A stretch of DNA of 64,000 nucleotides from Thermus sp. 2.9 (GCF_000794385.1 NZ_JTJB01000034.1:1-64000), one strand, 5' to 3'. Numbered from the stretch's first letter, positions 1-8,828 are shown. The notes: generated from the sequence alone by a model not told the origin. Numbers and translations are program-made.

Positions 1-57
1 TCAGATCCAGGGGATAGGTAGCAACTTGGGTTAAACTTTAAAGCGGAGGTGAAAGGC

Positions 58-249
58 ATGATGGTGAACGAGAGCACCACCGACAGGGTCATCCGCTTCG
101 TTTTGGCCCTGGTTCTCTTCTACTTCGCCTTCCAGTCCGCTTCTCCTTGGAACTGGATTTTGGGGATCGTGGCCGTGGTCCTCCTCTTCACGGCCATCAC
201 CGGCTTCTGCGCCCTGTACAAGGTCTTGGGCATCAGCACCAGGCGGTGA
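58..249 (+). CDS. Small DUF2892-like inner-membrane protein
   Basis: A short protein of about 63 residues with two hydrophobic segments (roughly residues 12-30 and 33-50) separated by a short SPWNWILG turn and a conserved-looking TGFCALYKVLG tail. That pattern (N-terminal DR, two helices, CxLYxxLG end) matches the DUF2892/YgaP C-terminal membrane family. The ATG at 58 was chosen because GGAGGT at 45-50 sits 7 nt upstream; the GTG at 49 overlaps that ribosome site. Its stop overlaps the GTG of the next gene, so the two are probably translated together. Function unknown. Confidence 0.7.
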   Translation: MMVNESTTDRVIRFVLALVLFYFAFQSASPWNWILGIVAVVLLFTAITGFCALYKVLGISTRR

Positions 250-770
250 GCTGGCCCCTCGCCCCAGGGGAGTGGGTCCGGGTGGAGTTTTGGAAGTACC
301 CGGAAGAGGCCCTTCACTACCATTGGGAGGCCCGGGTGGTGGAGGTGCGGCCGGAGGGCGTGCTCACCCTCTTGCCCCAGGGTGGGGTCTTCCACCACGT
401 GGCCAAGGGAAGGTCCCTTGTCCTGGACCACGATGCCTACGTGGCCTTCTTTCCCGGGGCCTGGTACTCCGGGGGCCCCGACGTTCGCCAAGGCAAGGTC
501 TTGGAATACTACTGGAACGTGCAGACCCCGGCGGAGTGGACGGGGAAGGCCTTCCGCCAGTACGACTTGGAGCTGGACGTGAAGTGCCGGGCGGATCACG
601 CCTGCCAGGTGTTTGACCGGGAGGAGTTTTTGGCCAAGCGGCACCTTTACCCGCGCGCTTGGGTGGAGGAGGCGGAAAGGGCAGTGGAGGCCATCTTGCG
701 GCACATGGGCGAGGGGCGTTGGCCGGTCCTGCCCCCGGGGGAGCCCCTTCCTTGGATGGAGCGGATCTAG
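246..770 (+). CDS. DUF402-domain protein
   Basis: 174 residues beginning at a GTG that overlaps the upstream stop (GTGA). The segment YWNVQTPAEW followed by YDLELDVKC and a DxEEF stretch near residues 95-130 is characteristic of the DUF402 fold, a metal-dependent nucleotide phosphatase/RNA-degradation-associated family. It ends in a helix (WVEEAERAVEAIL) and a short tail. It converges on the next gene with a 4-nt overlap. The enzymatic role is inferred from family only. Confidence 0.75.
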   Translation: MSWPLAPGEWVRVEFWKYPEEALHYHWEARVVEVRPEGVLTLLPQGGVFHHVAKGRSLVLDHDAYVAFFPGAWYSGGPDVRQGKVLEYYWNVQTPAEWTGKAFRQYDLELDVKCRADHACQVFDREEFLAKRHLYPRAWVEEAERAVEAILRHMGEGRWPVLPPGEPLPWMERI

Positions 771-1786
771 GGGAAAAAGCGGGGCGGGTTAGCGCTTGGG
801 AGGGCCTCGGTTCCTGGGCCAAAAACCTTTAGGGGAACGAGGGTCTGGCCTTCCAGGTGCCAGTATCCCTCGAGGACCACTTGGTAGAGGAGCCCTTTAA
901 AGAAGCCGTGGAAGCTATCTTCCCAGGTTTCCAGGTTCTGCGCCCGCAGGGGGTAGTTGTGCCAGGCGGGGCCTAGGTAGTAAAGCCAGGGGTCCTCGAG
1001 GACCCGCGTGTCCTCGGGGGAAAGGCCCAAAATGGCGTTGAAATAGCCCCTCAGTCGGCTGGCGGTGAAGAGGAGGTTGAGGTAGGGTTCCTCCAAAGCG
1101 GCCCGTGCCTCCGCCTCCGTGCGGGGGAAGGGCCTCGAGGGGTCCCAAGCCCCAAAGCGCCTAAGCCTTTCCTCCTGCTTGAGGGCGTCTTCCCAGCTCA
1201 TCTGGGCCAGGCCCAAGGTGCGGCTAAAAGGGGCCTGCCCCTGCAGCGACGCTAAGTCCTGGGCGAGGGCGTCCGCCGCCTCCCGCACCCCCCGGGAAAG
1301 CCCCAGGGCCTTGTCCCCGCCGTACTGCTCGTTGTCCACGATGGCCGCCAGCACGCCCGCAGGGATGCGCAAAGCCCCCGCCGCCGCCCGGATCTCCTGG
1401 GCGTGGGGCAGGACGTGGTGGGGAGCGGTGGGGAGGCCACCGAGGTCTACCCTCCGCTGGCGTTGGGCCTGGCCGATGGCTTCTACCCACCGCTGAGCGG
1501 CAAAAAGGGCTTCCTCCGGACTGCTGAAGGCGGATCGCTTTCCCGCCCGTTGGTTGCTCAGTTCCAGGCGCAACAGGCGGTCGTAGGCCCGGGCCGCCTT
1601 TTCCCCCAGAACGAGGTGCAGGCTCGCCTTGTTTTGCAGATGCAGGGCCACAAGCCTTTCCCGAACCGCCTTAGGGTAGGGGAGAAGGGCCCGAAGGTTG
1701 GGGGAAGGGGTGGGTTCGGGGAAGTTGGGTAGGGCGAAAAAAAGTAGGCCTGCCAAGGCCAAGATGAGCCAAGGACCGAAGGGCAT
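767..1786 (-). CDS. Membrane-anchored lysozyme/transglycosylase-like protein
   Basis: 339 residues with a hydrophobic N-terminus (residues 3-20, LILALAGLLFFALP) that should act as a signal anchor or signal peptide, so the rest is outside the membrane. In the middle, GVLAAIVDNEQYGGDKALG followed 35 residues later by LGLAQMS resembles the catalytic Glu and GLxQ motifs of lysozyme-like transglycosylases. The remainder is not recognised. It lies in a leftward run with the NYN gene (7 nt gap). The peptidoglycan role is an inference from these two motifs. Confidence 0.5.
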   Translation of the reverse strand: MPFGPWLILALAGLLFFALPNFPEPTPSPNLRALLPYPKAVRERLVALHLQNKASLHLVLGEKAARAYDRLLRLELSNQRAGKRSAFSSPEEALFAAQRWVEAIGQAQRQRRVDLGGLPTAPHHVLPHAQEIRAAAGALRIPAGVLAAIVDNEQYGGDKALGLSRGVREAADALAQDLASLQGQAPFSRTLGLAQMSWEDALKQEERLRRFGAWDPSRPFPRTEAEARAALEEPYLNLLFTASRLRGYFNAILGLSPEDTRVLEDPWLYYLGPAWHNYPLRAQNLETWEDSFHGFFKGLLYQVVLEGYWHLEGQTLVPLKVFGPGTEALPSANPPRFFP

Positions 1787-1793
1787 GGCCCTT

Positions 1794-2342
1794 TTAGGGC
1801 TTGCCTTCCTCCACCGTGGCGGGGGGTACCTCCACCGTGGCCTCCACGGGATAGCCCACGTAGGTGCGCCGGCCCCCCAGGGTTCTTTCCAGCACTTCCC
1901 GCCACTCGGGCAGGTTAAGGAAGCGGTCCGCCTGGTTGCGGAGCTCCAGGTCGGCGAGCTCGTGGAGGCCCAGGAGGTGGACCTCCTTGCCCATGGCGCG
2001 GAGGGCGGCGAAGGTGTGGGCCAAGTCCCCCGAGCCGCTGGCCACGATGGCCCGGTCCCAGCGGGGGGCGGTGGTGAGAAGATCCGTGGCGATCATGGCC
2101 TCAAACCGGGCCTCCCCCCGGGTCAAGCGGCTTCGCACCGTATAGCCCATAAAGACCAGGGCGTCAATGAAGCGCTGCTGACGCTCGTCCTCCGGGTCGG
2201 TGATGGGCACGTAATAAAAGGCGTTGTAAAGTTGCTCCGGCGTGGCGAACTGGGTGAGCACCCGCCGGTGATCCACGTTCCACCCGAGGCGCTTGGCCGC
2301 CAGGTACATGTAGGAACCATCAATGAAGAGGGCAACCCGCAT
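1794..2342 (-). CDS. NYN-domain (LabA/DUF88-like) putative ribonuclease
   Basis: 182 residues starting MRVALFIDGSYMYLA, the first-strand Asp motif of NYN/PIN-like nucleases, with further acidic sites in DPEDER, ATDLL and SGSGDLAHTF, and VHLLGL strands typical of the LabA/DUF88 family. These proteins are metal-dependent RNases or RNA-binding factors. A TATCAT box lies 8 nt before the ATG, suggesting a leaderless transcript. Substrate not predictable from sequence. Confidence 0.8.
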   Translation of the reverse strand: MRVALFIDGSYMYLAAKRLGWNVDHRRVLTQFATPEQLYNAFYYVPITDPEDERQQRFIDALVFMGYTVRSRLTRGEARFEAMIATDLLTTAPRWDRAIVASGSGDLAHTFAALRAMGKEVHLLGLHELADLELRNQADRFLNLPEWREVLERTLGGRRTYVGYPVEATVEVPPATVEEGKP

Positions 2343-2350
2343 ATGCCCCC

Positions 2351-2356
2351 ATGATA
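2351..2356 (-). promoter_or_regulatory. -10 box (TATCAT) of NYN gene
   Basis: TATCAT on the minus strand lies 8 nt before the ATG of the NYN gene, matching the spacing seen at many leaderless genes in this window. No good -35 was seen. Confidence 0.45.
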
Positions 2357-2367
2357 GGGCAAAAGCG

Positions 2368-2391
2368 CCCCCCAGGGGTGGCCCTGGGGGG
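2368..2391 (-). terminator. Intrinsic terminator downstream of the ferredoxin-NADP reductase
   Basis: A perfect 10-bp stem CCCCCCAGGG/CCCTGGGGGG with a 4-nt loop lies just after the reductase stop. Read on the minus strand it is followed by CGCTTTTG, a short T tract. It separates the reductase from the NYN gene's own promoter. Confidence 0.75.
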
Positions 2392-2399
2392 AGGAGGCT

Positions 2400-3407
2400 T
2401 CAGGCGGGGGATTTCTCCTCCGCCTTTTCTGAAGAGTGCCCCGGGTTCACCTTGAGGGCCGGGTTGGCGTAGGCGGCGGCGTGGTTGGCGGCGATGGCGG
2501 CCTCACCAAACCCCAGGACAATGAGGGGAAGCTTCCCTGGGTAGGTGACAATGTCCCCGCAGGCGTAAACCCCGGGGATGCTGGTGGCCATGGTGGTGTC
2601 CACCTTGATCTTGTTTTTCTCCAACGCTAGGCCCCAGTTGGCCAAGGGCCCCAGCTTGGTGAGGTAACCCGCTAGGATAAGTACGGCGTCCACCTCTAAC
2701 TCCTTTTCCTCCTGGGTTTGGTTGTGGAAGATCACCGCCTTCTTTACCCAAGCTCCCCCTTCTATCCGCCGCACCTCGTAAGGGGTGAGCACGGTGAGCC
2801 TTCCTTCCTCCGCTGCTTGGAAAAGCTCCTTCACGCTGGCCTCGTGGGCCCGGAACTGGGGCCTGCGGTGGATGAGGGTGATCTCCTTGGCGGTCTCCAA
2901 GAGGTTGAGGGCCCAGTCCACGGCGCTATCCCCCCCGCCCACGATGAGGACCCGCTTCCCTTGGAACTCCGCCTTGGTTTTCACCGCGTAATACACCCCT
3001 TTGCCCTCAAGCTCCTTCTCCCCCGGGGCGCCGAGGCGCCTGGGCTCAAACGCCCCCACCCCTGCAGCGATGATGACCGCCTTGGCGGTATAAGTCTGGC
3101 CCAAGGAGGTGGTAACCTTGAAGACATTCCCTTCCCTCTCCAAGGTCTCGGCCCGTTCCCCTAGGTTGTAGATGGGGCTAAAGGGGGCCACCTGCTCCAC
3201 AAGGCCCTTCACTAAGTCCTTGGCGTACACCTTGGGAAAGCCCGCCACATCGTAGATGTACTTTTCCGGGTATAGTGCGGTAAGCTGCCCCCCGGGTTCC
3301 GGCAATGGATCTACAAAGCGGAAGGAAAGCCCCCGCATGCCCACGTAAAAGCCCGCAAAAAGCCCTGCTGGTCCCGCGCCGATGATGATCACGTCTGTGT
3401 GCTCCAT
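2400..3407 (-). CDS. Ferredoxin-NADP(+) reductase, thioredoxin-reductase-like type
   Basis: 335 residues from the ATG at 3407, which has an AGGGAGG ribosome site 5-6 nt upstream. An N-terminal FAD-binding motif ([13 protein letters not shown]), an NADPH-binding motif ([14 protein letters not shown], near residue 160) and a C-terminal FAD motif ([11 protein letters not shown]) give the TrxR-like two-domain flavoprotein fold. The redox CxxC of thioredoxin reductase is absent: the position reads [10 protein letters not shown]. That absence defines the type-2 ferredoxin/flavodoxin-NADP reductases, which shuttle electrons between NADPH and ferredoxin in the cytoplasm. Confidence 0.9.
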   Translation of the reverse strand: MEHTDVIIIGAGPAGLFAGFYVGMRGLSFRFVDPLPEPGGQLTALYPEKYIYDVAGFPKVYAKDLVKGLVEQVAPFSPIYNLGERAETLEREGNVFKVTTSLGQTYTAKAVIIAAGVGAFEPRRLGAPGEKELEGKGVYYAVKTKAEFQGKRVLIVGGGDSAVDWALNLLETAKEITLIHRRPQFRAHEASVKELFQAAEEGRLTVLTPYEVRRIEGGAWVKKAVIFHNQTQEEKELEVDAVLILAGYLTKLGPLANWGLALEKNKIKVDTTMATSIPGVYACGDIVTYPGKLPLIVLGFGEAAIAANHAAAYANPALKVNPGHSSEKAEEKSPA

Positions 3408-3426
3408 AAACGCCTCCCTGCCCGCC

Positions 3427-3432
3427 ATTCTA
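3427..3432 (-). promoter_or_regulatory. Candidate -10 (TAGAAT) of the reductase
   Basis: TAGAAT on the minus strand is 19 nt upstream of the ATG at 3407, leaving room for a short leader carrying AGGGAGG. No clear -35. Confidence 0.35.
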
Positions 3433-3456
3433 GGTCGGAACCTCCCAGGCGGTCCC

Positions 3457-4488
3457 TTAGCCTACCTGGAGGACTACCTTGCCAAAGACCCGCCGCTCCT
3501 CCAGGAGCCGGTGTCCCTCCGCGGCCTCCTCCAGGGGCAAGACCTGGCCCACCACGGCCTTCAGCTTGCCCGCTTCCACGAAGCGGAGGATGGGGAAAAG
3601 GCGGCTTTTAGAGGCCATGGTAGACCCCAAAATGGAAAGCTGGCGGAAAAACACGTGGGCGAAGGGTAAGGTCCCCTCGTACCCCGAGGAGGCCCCGGCG
3701 ATGGCGATGCGTCCGCCGTTGGCCGTGGCCTTGATCACCCCTTCAAAGTAAAGGGCGCCGGTATGGTCCACCACCTTGTCCGCCCCCTTGCCCCCGGTGA
3801 GGCGGCGCACCTCCTTAAACCACTCGGGGTGGGTGTAGTTCACCGCCTCGTCCGCCCCCAGTTCCCGGGCTTTCCTGAGCTTTTCCTCGGAACCCGCCGT
3901 GGCGATGACTCGAGCCCCGTGGAGCTTGGCGATCTGGATGGCGGCCACACTCACCCCGCTTCCCGCCGCCATGACGAGCACATCCTCCCCGGGGCGGACC
4001 TGGAGCTTGTCCACCACCATCTGCCAGGCGGTGAGGAAGGTGAGGGGAATGGCCGCCGCCTCCTCAAAGGAGAGGTTTTGGGGTTTTTTGAGGAGGTTCG
4101 CCTCGGGCACCACCAGGTACTCGGCGTACGCCCCCCAGCGGTGCTCCCCCAGGATCTCGTACTTTGGGCAAAGGTTATCCTCCCCTGCCAGGCACCGCTC
4201 GCAGTGGCCGCAGGAAAGGCCGGGGTTCACCACCACTTCGTCCCCCGGCGCGAAGGCCGTGACCCCTGGGCCCACCGCGTCCACCACCCCGCTGGCGTCT
4301 GCGCCCAGCACGTGGGGGAGGGGCAGCTTGGGGCTCGCCACCCCCTTGCGCACCCAGACGTCTAGGTGGTTGAGGGCCGCCGCCTTCACCCGTAAGCGCA
4401 CCTCCTTGGGCCCTGGCTCGGGTGTAGGCACCTCCGCCACCTTGAGCACCTCCGGGCCGCCTCTTGCCTCCATGACCACCGCTTTCAT
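3457..4488 (-). CDS. Zinc-binding MDR-family alcohol dehydrogenase/quinone oxidoreductase
   Basis: 343 residues with a GroES-like N-domain and a Rossmann NAD(P) domain ([19 protein letters not shown] near residue 170). Four cysteines of the structural zinc lobe are present in [15 protein letters not shown]. The position of the usual catalytic-zinc Cys reads [12 protein letters not shown], so there is no Cys ligand and the enzyme may work without catalytic zinc, as quinone-oxidoreductase relatives do. It starts at an ATG preceded by AAGGAGG and is divergent from the peptide-transporter operon. Substrate unknown. Confidence 0.85.
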   Translation of the reverse strand: MKAVVMEARGGPEVLKVAEVPTPEPGPKEVRLRVKAAALNHLDVWVRKGVASPKLPLPHVLGADASGVVDAVGPGVTAFAPGDEVVVNPGLSCGHCERCLAGEDNLCPKYEILGEHRWGAYAEYLVVPEANLLKKPQNLSFEEAAAIPLTFLTAWQMVVDKLQVRPGEDVLVMAAGSGVSVAAIQIAKLHGARVIATAGSEEKLRKARELGADEAVNYTHPEWFKEVRRLTGGKGADKVVDHTGALYFEGVIKATANGGRIAIAGASSGYEGTLPFAHVFFRQLSILGSTMASKSRLFPILRFVEAGKLKAVVGQVLPLEEAAEGHRLLEERRVFGKVVLQVG

Positions 4489-4509
4489 GGCCGCCTCCTT
4501 ATGCAGGGG

Positions 4510-4574
4510 ATTTTTTCACGAACCCCCCCGCTGGTCAAGCGTGCTTGACAGGGGCTAAACGGAACCTGTAGCCT
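4510..4574. promoter_or_regulatory. Divergent promoter region with palindromic -35 pair (ADH / dppA-like)
   Basis: A perfect inverted repeat GTCAAGC-GT-GCTTGAC (4534-4549) contains two back-to-back -35 elements: TTGACA rightward (4545-4550) and TTGACC leftward (4538-4533). About 17-18 nt downstream are weak -10 candidates, TAGCCT (4569-4574, rightward) and AAAAAT (4515-4510, leftward). The palindrome could equally be a regulator site. Confidence 0.55.
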
Positions 4575-4604
4575 TAGCGCCGTAAGGCAAGAGGAGGCGA
4601 GAAT

Positions 4605-6353
4605 ATGAGAAGAGCCCTGGTGTGGATGGCAGGCCTTATCGCCTTGGCTGGCGTGGCCAGCGCCCAGACCTTTGTCTGGCCCCAGAGGTGGACCGTGGCC
4701 AAGCCCTCCGAGGTCAAGCGGGGCGGCACCCTACGGGCGGCGGTGACCTCTGATTTCCGCACCTTCAACCCCTTCATCACCGCCGAGGCGACAAACGTTC
4801 CGGACACTATCTCTCCCTATGGCCTGGTGCGGCGCGACCCCACCACCGGGGACTGGATTCCCTACATGGCGGAGTCCTTCAGCATCAGCCCCAACAAGCT
4901 GGAAATCACCTTTAAAATCCGCCGGGGCATGAAGTGGTCCGACGGCCGCCCCATCACCGCGGACGACTGGATCATGACCTGGCGCATCCACACCGACAAG
5001 GCGGTGGGCTCCAACAGCTACGATTCCTTCTTCATTGACGGGAAGCCCATTACCCTTCGGAAGATTGACGACTACACCCTCCGCTTCACTTACCCGCGGC
5101 CCGACGCCACCGCCTTTTTCGTGGCTGAATTCACCCCCTGGCCCGCCCACATCTTTGGGCCGGTCTACCAGAAAGAAGGGGCCGAGGGCATCAAGAAGAT
5201 GTGGACGCTTAACGAGAAGCCCGAAAACATCGTTTCGGCGGGGCCTTGGCTTGTGGAAAGCTACCGTCCGGGCGAGCGCTTGGTGCTGAAGCGCAACCCG
5301 GCCTTTGGGGAGTGGAACAAGGACGAGGCGGGGAACCCCTTGCCCTACCTGGACCGCTACGAGATCAAGATCGTCAAGGACACCAACGCCCAGCTGGCGG
5401 AGTTCCTGGCGGGCAATATTGACCTGATGGCTCCCTCCACCGTGGACCACATCTCCCAGATCCGCCAGGCCATCCAGCAGGGCCGTCTGGACGCCACCAT
5501 CAAGGTGAACGCCTCCCCGGTGGCCAGCAGCCAGTTCATGGTCTTCAACTGGAACAAAGCCTCCGATCCCTTCAAGCAAAGCCTCTTCCGCTCCGAAAAG
5601 TTCCGCCGGGCCATGAGCCACATCGTGAACCGCCAGGCGGTGGTGGAGATCGTCTACGGCGGTCTGGGCACCCCCATGTACTCCAGCGTCTACCCGGTGC
5701 TCACCCAGTGGGTGAACCCCAAGGTGCCCAAGTACGAGTACAACCCGCAGCAGGCGGCCAAGCTCCTCGCTGAGCTCGGCTTCACCCGGAAGGACCGGGA
5801 GGGGTACCTGGTGGACAGCAAGGGCCGGAGGCTGGAGTTCAACCTCGCCACCAACGCCGGCAACGCCCAGCGGGAGCAGATCGCCAAGCTCATCGTGGAC
5901 GAGGCCAAGAAGGTGGGGGTGAAGGTCAACTTCACCGCCATTGACTTCAACACCCTGGTGGGGCAGCTCCTCTCCTCCGGGCCCGACCGGCCCTTTGACG
6001 CCATCATCATCGGCCTCTCGGGCGGGGACCTGGACTGGCCCTTTGGCTCCAACGTGGTGCCCTGCAAGGGCAACCTGCACATGTGGAACAAGTCGGGCCA
6101 GTGCCTGGATCCCCGGGAAACCCAGCTAGAGGCCCTTTACTCCCGCGGCCGCACCGAGTTGGACTTTAAAAAGCGGCAGGAGATCGGCTACCGCATGCAG
6201 GAGATTGAGGCCCAGCTCCTTCCCGTCATCTACATCGCTGGGCCCAACTACCACCCCGCTTGGAACAACCGCCTGGGCGGGGAGCACCCGGATGCCATCA
6301 TCAGCGCCATCTGGGGCCAGCGGGAGCTGGAGCTTACCTTCATCAAGAAATGA
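4605..6353 (+). CDS. Peptide/dipeptide ABC transporter substrate-binding protein
   Basis: 582 residues of the SBP_bac_5 (OppA/DppA) family, the usual length. A Sec signal peptide (MRRALVWMAGLIALAGVASA, cut before QTF) places it in the periplasm; it has no lipobox Cys, so it is free rather than lipid-anchored. Family signatures include RGGTLRAAVTSDFRTFNPF, the segment YTLRFTYPRPD, and PENIVSAGPWLVESYRPGERL. GAGGAGG precedes the ATG. It is the first gene of a five-gene importer operon and is followed by a strong hairpin that may raise its relative expression. Ligand (oligopeptide or another solute) cannot be fixed from sequence. Confidence 0.92.
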   Translation: MRRALVWMAGLIALAGVASAQTFVWPQRWTVAKPSEVKRGGTLRAAVTSDFRTFNPFITAEATNVPDTISPYGLVRRDPTTGDWIPYMAESFSISPNKLEITFKIRRGMKWSDGRPITADDWIMTWRIHTDKAVGSNSYDSFFIDGKPITLRKIDDYTLRFTYPRPDATAFFVAEFTPWPAHIFGPVYQKEGAEGIKKMWTLNEKPENIVSAGPWLVESYRPGERLVLKRNPAFGEWNKDEAGNPLPYLDRYEIKIVKDTNAQLAEFLAGNIDLMAPSTVDHISQIRQAIQQGRLDATIKVNASPVASSQFMVFNWNKASDPFKQSLFRSEKFRRAMSHIVNRQAVVEIVYGGLGTPMYSSVYPVLTQWVNPKVPKYEYNPQQAAKLLAELGFTRKDREGYLVDSKGRRLEFNLATNAGNAQREQIAKLIVDEAKKVGVKVNFTAIDFNTLVGQLLSSGPDRPFDAIIIGLSGGDLDWPFGSNVVPCKGNLHMWNKSGQCLDPRETQLEALYSRGRTELDFKKRQEIGYRMQEIEAQLLPVIYIAGPNYHPAWNNRLGGEHPDAIISAIWGQRELELTFIKK

Positions 6354-6367
6354 GCTAACCGTGGCGT

Positions 6368-6392
6368 CCCCCGGGGCCAAAGGCCCCGGGGG
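6368..6392 (+). terminator. Strong hairpin between binding protein and permease genes
   Basis: CCCCCGGGGCC, an AAA loop, then GGCCCCGGGGG form an 11-bp perfect stem in the 54-nt gap, followed by TCCTTTGG rather than a clean T run. Probably a partial terminator or mRNA 3'-end stabiliser that lets the binding protein outnumber the membrane subunits. Confidence 0.65.
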
Positions 6393-6407
6393 TCCTTTGG
6401 AAAACCC

Positions 6408-7391
6408 ATGACCGCCTACGTCCTTCGCCGCATCCTCTACCTGATCCCCACCTTTTTCGGGGCCACCTTTCTCGCCTTCCTCATCATCCAAATGGCCCCG
6501 GGGGACTACCTGACCCAGCTGGAGCTAGACCCCAAGGTCACCCCCGAGACCATCGCCAGGCTTCGCGCCCAGTTCGGCCTGGACCGCCCCGTTTACGAGC
6601 AGTACCTCCTTTGGATGAATAACCTCCTGCACCTCAACCTGGGCTATTCCTTCGCCTACCAAGCCCCGGTGCTGGAGGTGATCTGGCCCCGGGTGGTGAA
6701 CTCCATGGTGATCGTTATTCCCTCCACACTTCTCCTTTACCTGGTGGCCATCCCCATTGGGGTCTACGGGGCTGTGCGGCAGTATTCCTTTGGGGATCGG
6801 CTTTTGTCCTTCTTGGCTTATGTGGGGCTTTCCGTGCCCAGCTTCTTCCTGGCCCTCATCGCCATCTATGTGCTTTTGCAGATCAAGTTTCGCACAGGGG
6901 TGCAGGTGTTCCCCGTTTCTGGGATGACCTCCAGCGGCTTTGAGCAGATGCCCCCTTTGCGCCAACTTCTGGACATCGCTTGGCATGCGGTGGTGCCCAT
7001 CCTGGTGGCTGTGGCCAACGACATCGCTGGGCTTTCCCGGCTCATGCGGGGGCAGATGCTGGAGGTGCTGTCCCAGGACTTTATCCGCACCGCTCGGGCC
7101 AAGGGGCTTTCCGAGCGGGTGGTCCTGTACAAGCACGCCTTCCGCAACGCCGTTATCCCTTTTGTGGCCACCCTGGGTGGGCTCCTGCCAAGCCTCATCT
7201 CCGGGGCGGGGTTTGTGGAGGTGGTCATGGCCTGGCCGGGCATTACGCCGTTCTTCTTAGACGCCATCGCCAATCAGGACCTTTACGTCATCGCCGGTTT
7301 CCTCACCGTGAGCCTGGTGCTCCTTATGATCGGCAACCTGATTTCCGACCTGCTTTTGGCCTGGGTGGACCCAAGGATCCGCTATGAATAG
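6408..7391 (+). CDS. Peptide ABC transporter permease (DppB/OppB type)
   Basis: 327 residues with six predicted membrane segments. The N-terminus (YVLRRILYLIPTFFGATFLAFL) and MAPGDYL motif are typical of DppB. The cytoplasmic EAA loop that contacts the ATPases reads ARAKGLSERVVLYKHAFRNAVIP (residues about 225-250), and the C-terminus ends with LLLAWVDPRIRYE, also a DppB hallmark. It pairs with the downstream permease to form the channel. Confidence 0.93.
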   Translation: MTAYVLRRILYLIPTFFGATFLAFLIIQMAPGDYLTQLELDPKVTPETIARLRAQFGLDRPVYEQYLLWMNNLLHLNLGYSFAYQAPVLEVIWPRVVNSMVIVIPSTLLLYLVAIPIGVYGAVRQYSFGDRLLSFLAYVGLSVPSFFLALIAIYVLLQIKFRTGVQVFPVSGMTSSGFEQMPPLRQLLDIAWHAVVPILVAVANDIAGLSRLMRGQMLEVLSQDFIRTARAKGLSERVVLYKHAFRNAVIPFVATLGGLLPSLISGAGFVEVVMAWPGITPFFLDAIANQDLYVIAGFLTVSLVLLMIGNLISDLLLAWVDPRIRYE

Positions 7392-7400
7392 GGGGGTCTT

Positions 7401-8756
7401 GTGGAACGCGCGGCGCCTTCCACTGGCTTAGCCTTGGCTCTTCGCCAGTTCCGCCGCCATCGCTTGGCGGTCTGGGGCGGGCGGATCCTCCTGGTGCTCT
7501 ACCTGATGGCCGCTTTCGCCGGTTTCTTTAGCCCCTACGATCCCAACTACTACGAGCTTTACCCCCCGAAGGGTAACCACCCTCCCACCCGCATCCACTT
7601 CGTGGACCCCGAGACGGGGCGGCTTACCCGTCCCTTTGTCTACGCCACCCGCCGGACCATAGACCCCGTCACCCTCCAACCCCGTTACGAGGAGGACCCT
7701 TCCCAGGGGAAGTTTTACATCCGCTTTTTCGTCCGCACCCCGGATCAGCCCTACACCCTTTTCAAGGTCTTCCGTTCCGATCTGCGGCTTTTTGGGGTGG
7801 ATGCCCCGGGGAAGATTTTCCTGATGGGCACGGACAACTTCGGCCGCGACCTCTTTAGCCGGGTGGTCTACGGCGGCCAGGTTTCCTTGACCATCGGCAT
7901 CCTTTCCGCCTTGGTCTCCTTCGCCCTGGGGCTTTTGCTCGGGGGCATCGCCGGCTATTTTTCCGGAAGGCCCTTTGCCCTTTCTCTGCCCCCCAAGGCC
8001 TGGCGGGGGGTGGGGTGGTTCTTGGGGCCTTTGAGCCTCGCCTTGTGGCTTGGGGTGGCGGGGGGTGCCGTGTTTTTAGCCTGGTCCTTCGCCCGCTTGA
8101 GCCCGGGGCGGGATGCGTTGTCCTTCCTGGTGGACGGGGTGGTGCTCCTCCTTGGGGTGGGTGCGGTTGTCCTCATCCTGCGCCGGGTCTTCCGGGAGCC
8201 TTTGCGGATTGATCCCGATGACCTCATCATGCGCACGGTGGAGATCATCGCCGCCATCCCAAGCCTTTTCCTCCTGATCTCCTTGCGGGCGGTGTTTCCC
8301 ACGAAAATCGATCCCTTGTTCACCTTCTACCTGGTGGTGGGGCTTTTGGGCTTCATCGGCTGGGGGGGGTTGGCCCGGGTGGTGCGGGGCATCGTGCTTT
8401 CCGTGCGGGAGATGGACTACGTGCAAGCGGCCCGGGCCTTGGGGGCTTCGGATGGTCGCATCATCGCCCGGCATGTTCTTCCCGCCACGGCGAGCTACGT
8501 GATCGTGAGCCTATCCCTCACCATCCCCGGCTTTATCCTGGGAGAAAGCGGGCTTTCCTTCTTAGGCCTTGGGGTTACGGAGCCGTACACCAGTTGGGGG
8601 CTCCTGCTCCAGGCGGCGCAACAGGGCGGCTTCGCTTCCTTTACCGACCGCCCTTGGGTGCTTTGGCCTGGGTTTTTCATCTTCCTGGCTGTGCTTTCGT
8701 GGAACTTCCTGGGGGATGGGCTCCGGGACGCCTTGGACCCAAGGAGGAGGCGGTAG
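7401..8756 (+). CDS. Peptide ABC transporter permease (DppC/OppC type) with extra membrane insertion
   Basis: 451 residues from a GTG 9 nt after dppB; DppC proteins are usually about 290-320 residues. The core is conventional: RRHRLAVWGGRILL helix, MGTDNFGRDLFSRVVYGGQVSL entry, EAA loop VQAARALGASDGRIIARHVLP, and GDGLRDALDPR end. Two additions explain the length: an extracytoplasmic loop (residues about 48-125) between TM1 and the core, and about 85 residues (about 188-271) between GYFSGRP and DDLIMRTVE holding two further hydrophobic helices. Confidence 0.9.
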   Translation: MERAAPSTGLALALRQFRRHRLAVWGGRILLVLYLMAAFAGFFSPYDPNYYELYPPKGNHPPTRIHFVDPETGRLTRPFVYATRRTIDPVTLQPRYEEDPSQGKFYIRFFVRTPDQPYTLFKVFRSDLRLFGVDAPGKIFLMGTDNFGRDLFSRVVYGGQVSLTIGILSALVSFALGLLLGGIAGYFSGRPFALSLPPKAWRGVGWFLGPLSLALWLGVAGGAVFLAWSFARLSPGRDALSFLVDGVVLLLGVGAVVLILRRVFREPLRIDPDDLIMRTVEIIAAIPSLFLLISLRAVFPTKIDPLFTFYLVVGLLGFIGWGGLARVVRGIVLSVREMDYVQAARALGASDGRIIARHVLPATASYVIVSLSLTIPGFILGESGLSFLGLGVTEPYTSWGLLLQAAQQGGFASFTDRPWVLWPGFFIFLAVLSWNFLGDGLRDALDPRRRR

Positions 8757-8783
8757 GCTCTTCTCTTTTGACCGGGCATGGCG

Positions 8784-8789
8784 TATAAC
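8784..8789 (+). promoter_or_regulatory. Possible internal -10 (TATAAC) before the ATPase genes
   Basis: TATAAC lies in the 72-nt gap between the permease and ATPase genes. A TTGACC at 8768-8773 is only 10 nt away, too close to be its -35. A secondary promoter for the two ATPase genes is possible but weakly supported. Confidence 0.3.
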
Positions 8790-8828
8790 GGGTGAGGTGT
8801 TTTAAGGGCAGTGCCCGAAGGAGTGCGC

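Noticed and set aside
4731-6080. 449-codon open frame antisense to the peptide-binding-protein gene
   Set aside because: Low-complexity V/G/L/H-rich product typical of the reverse strand of GC-rich genes; the sense frame has a signal peptide and full family match.
8768-8789. TTGACC/TATAAC as a full promoter before the ATPase genes
   Set aside because: Spacer of only 10 nt is too short for a -35/-10 pair.
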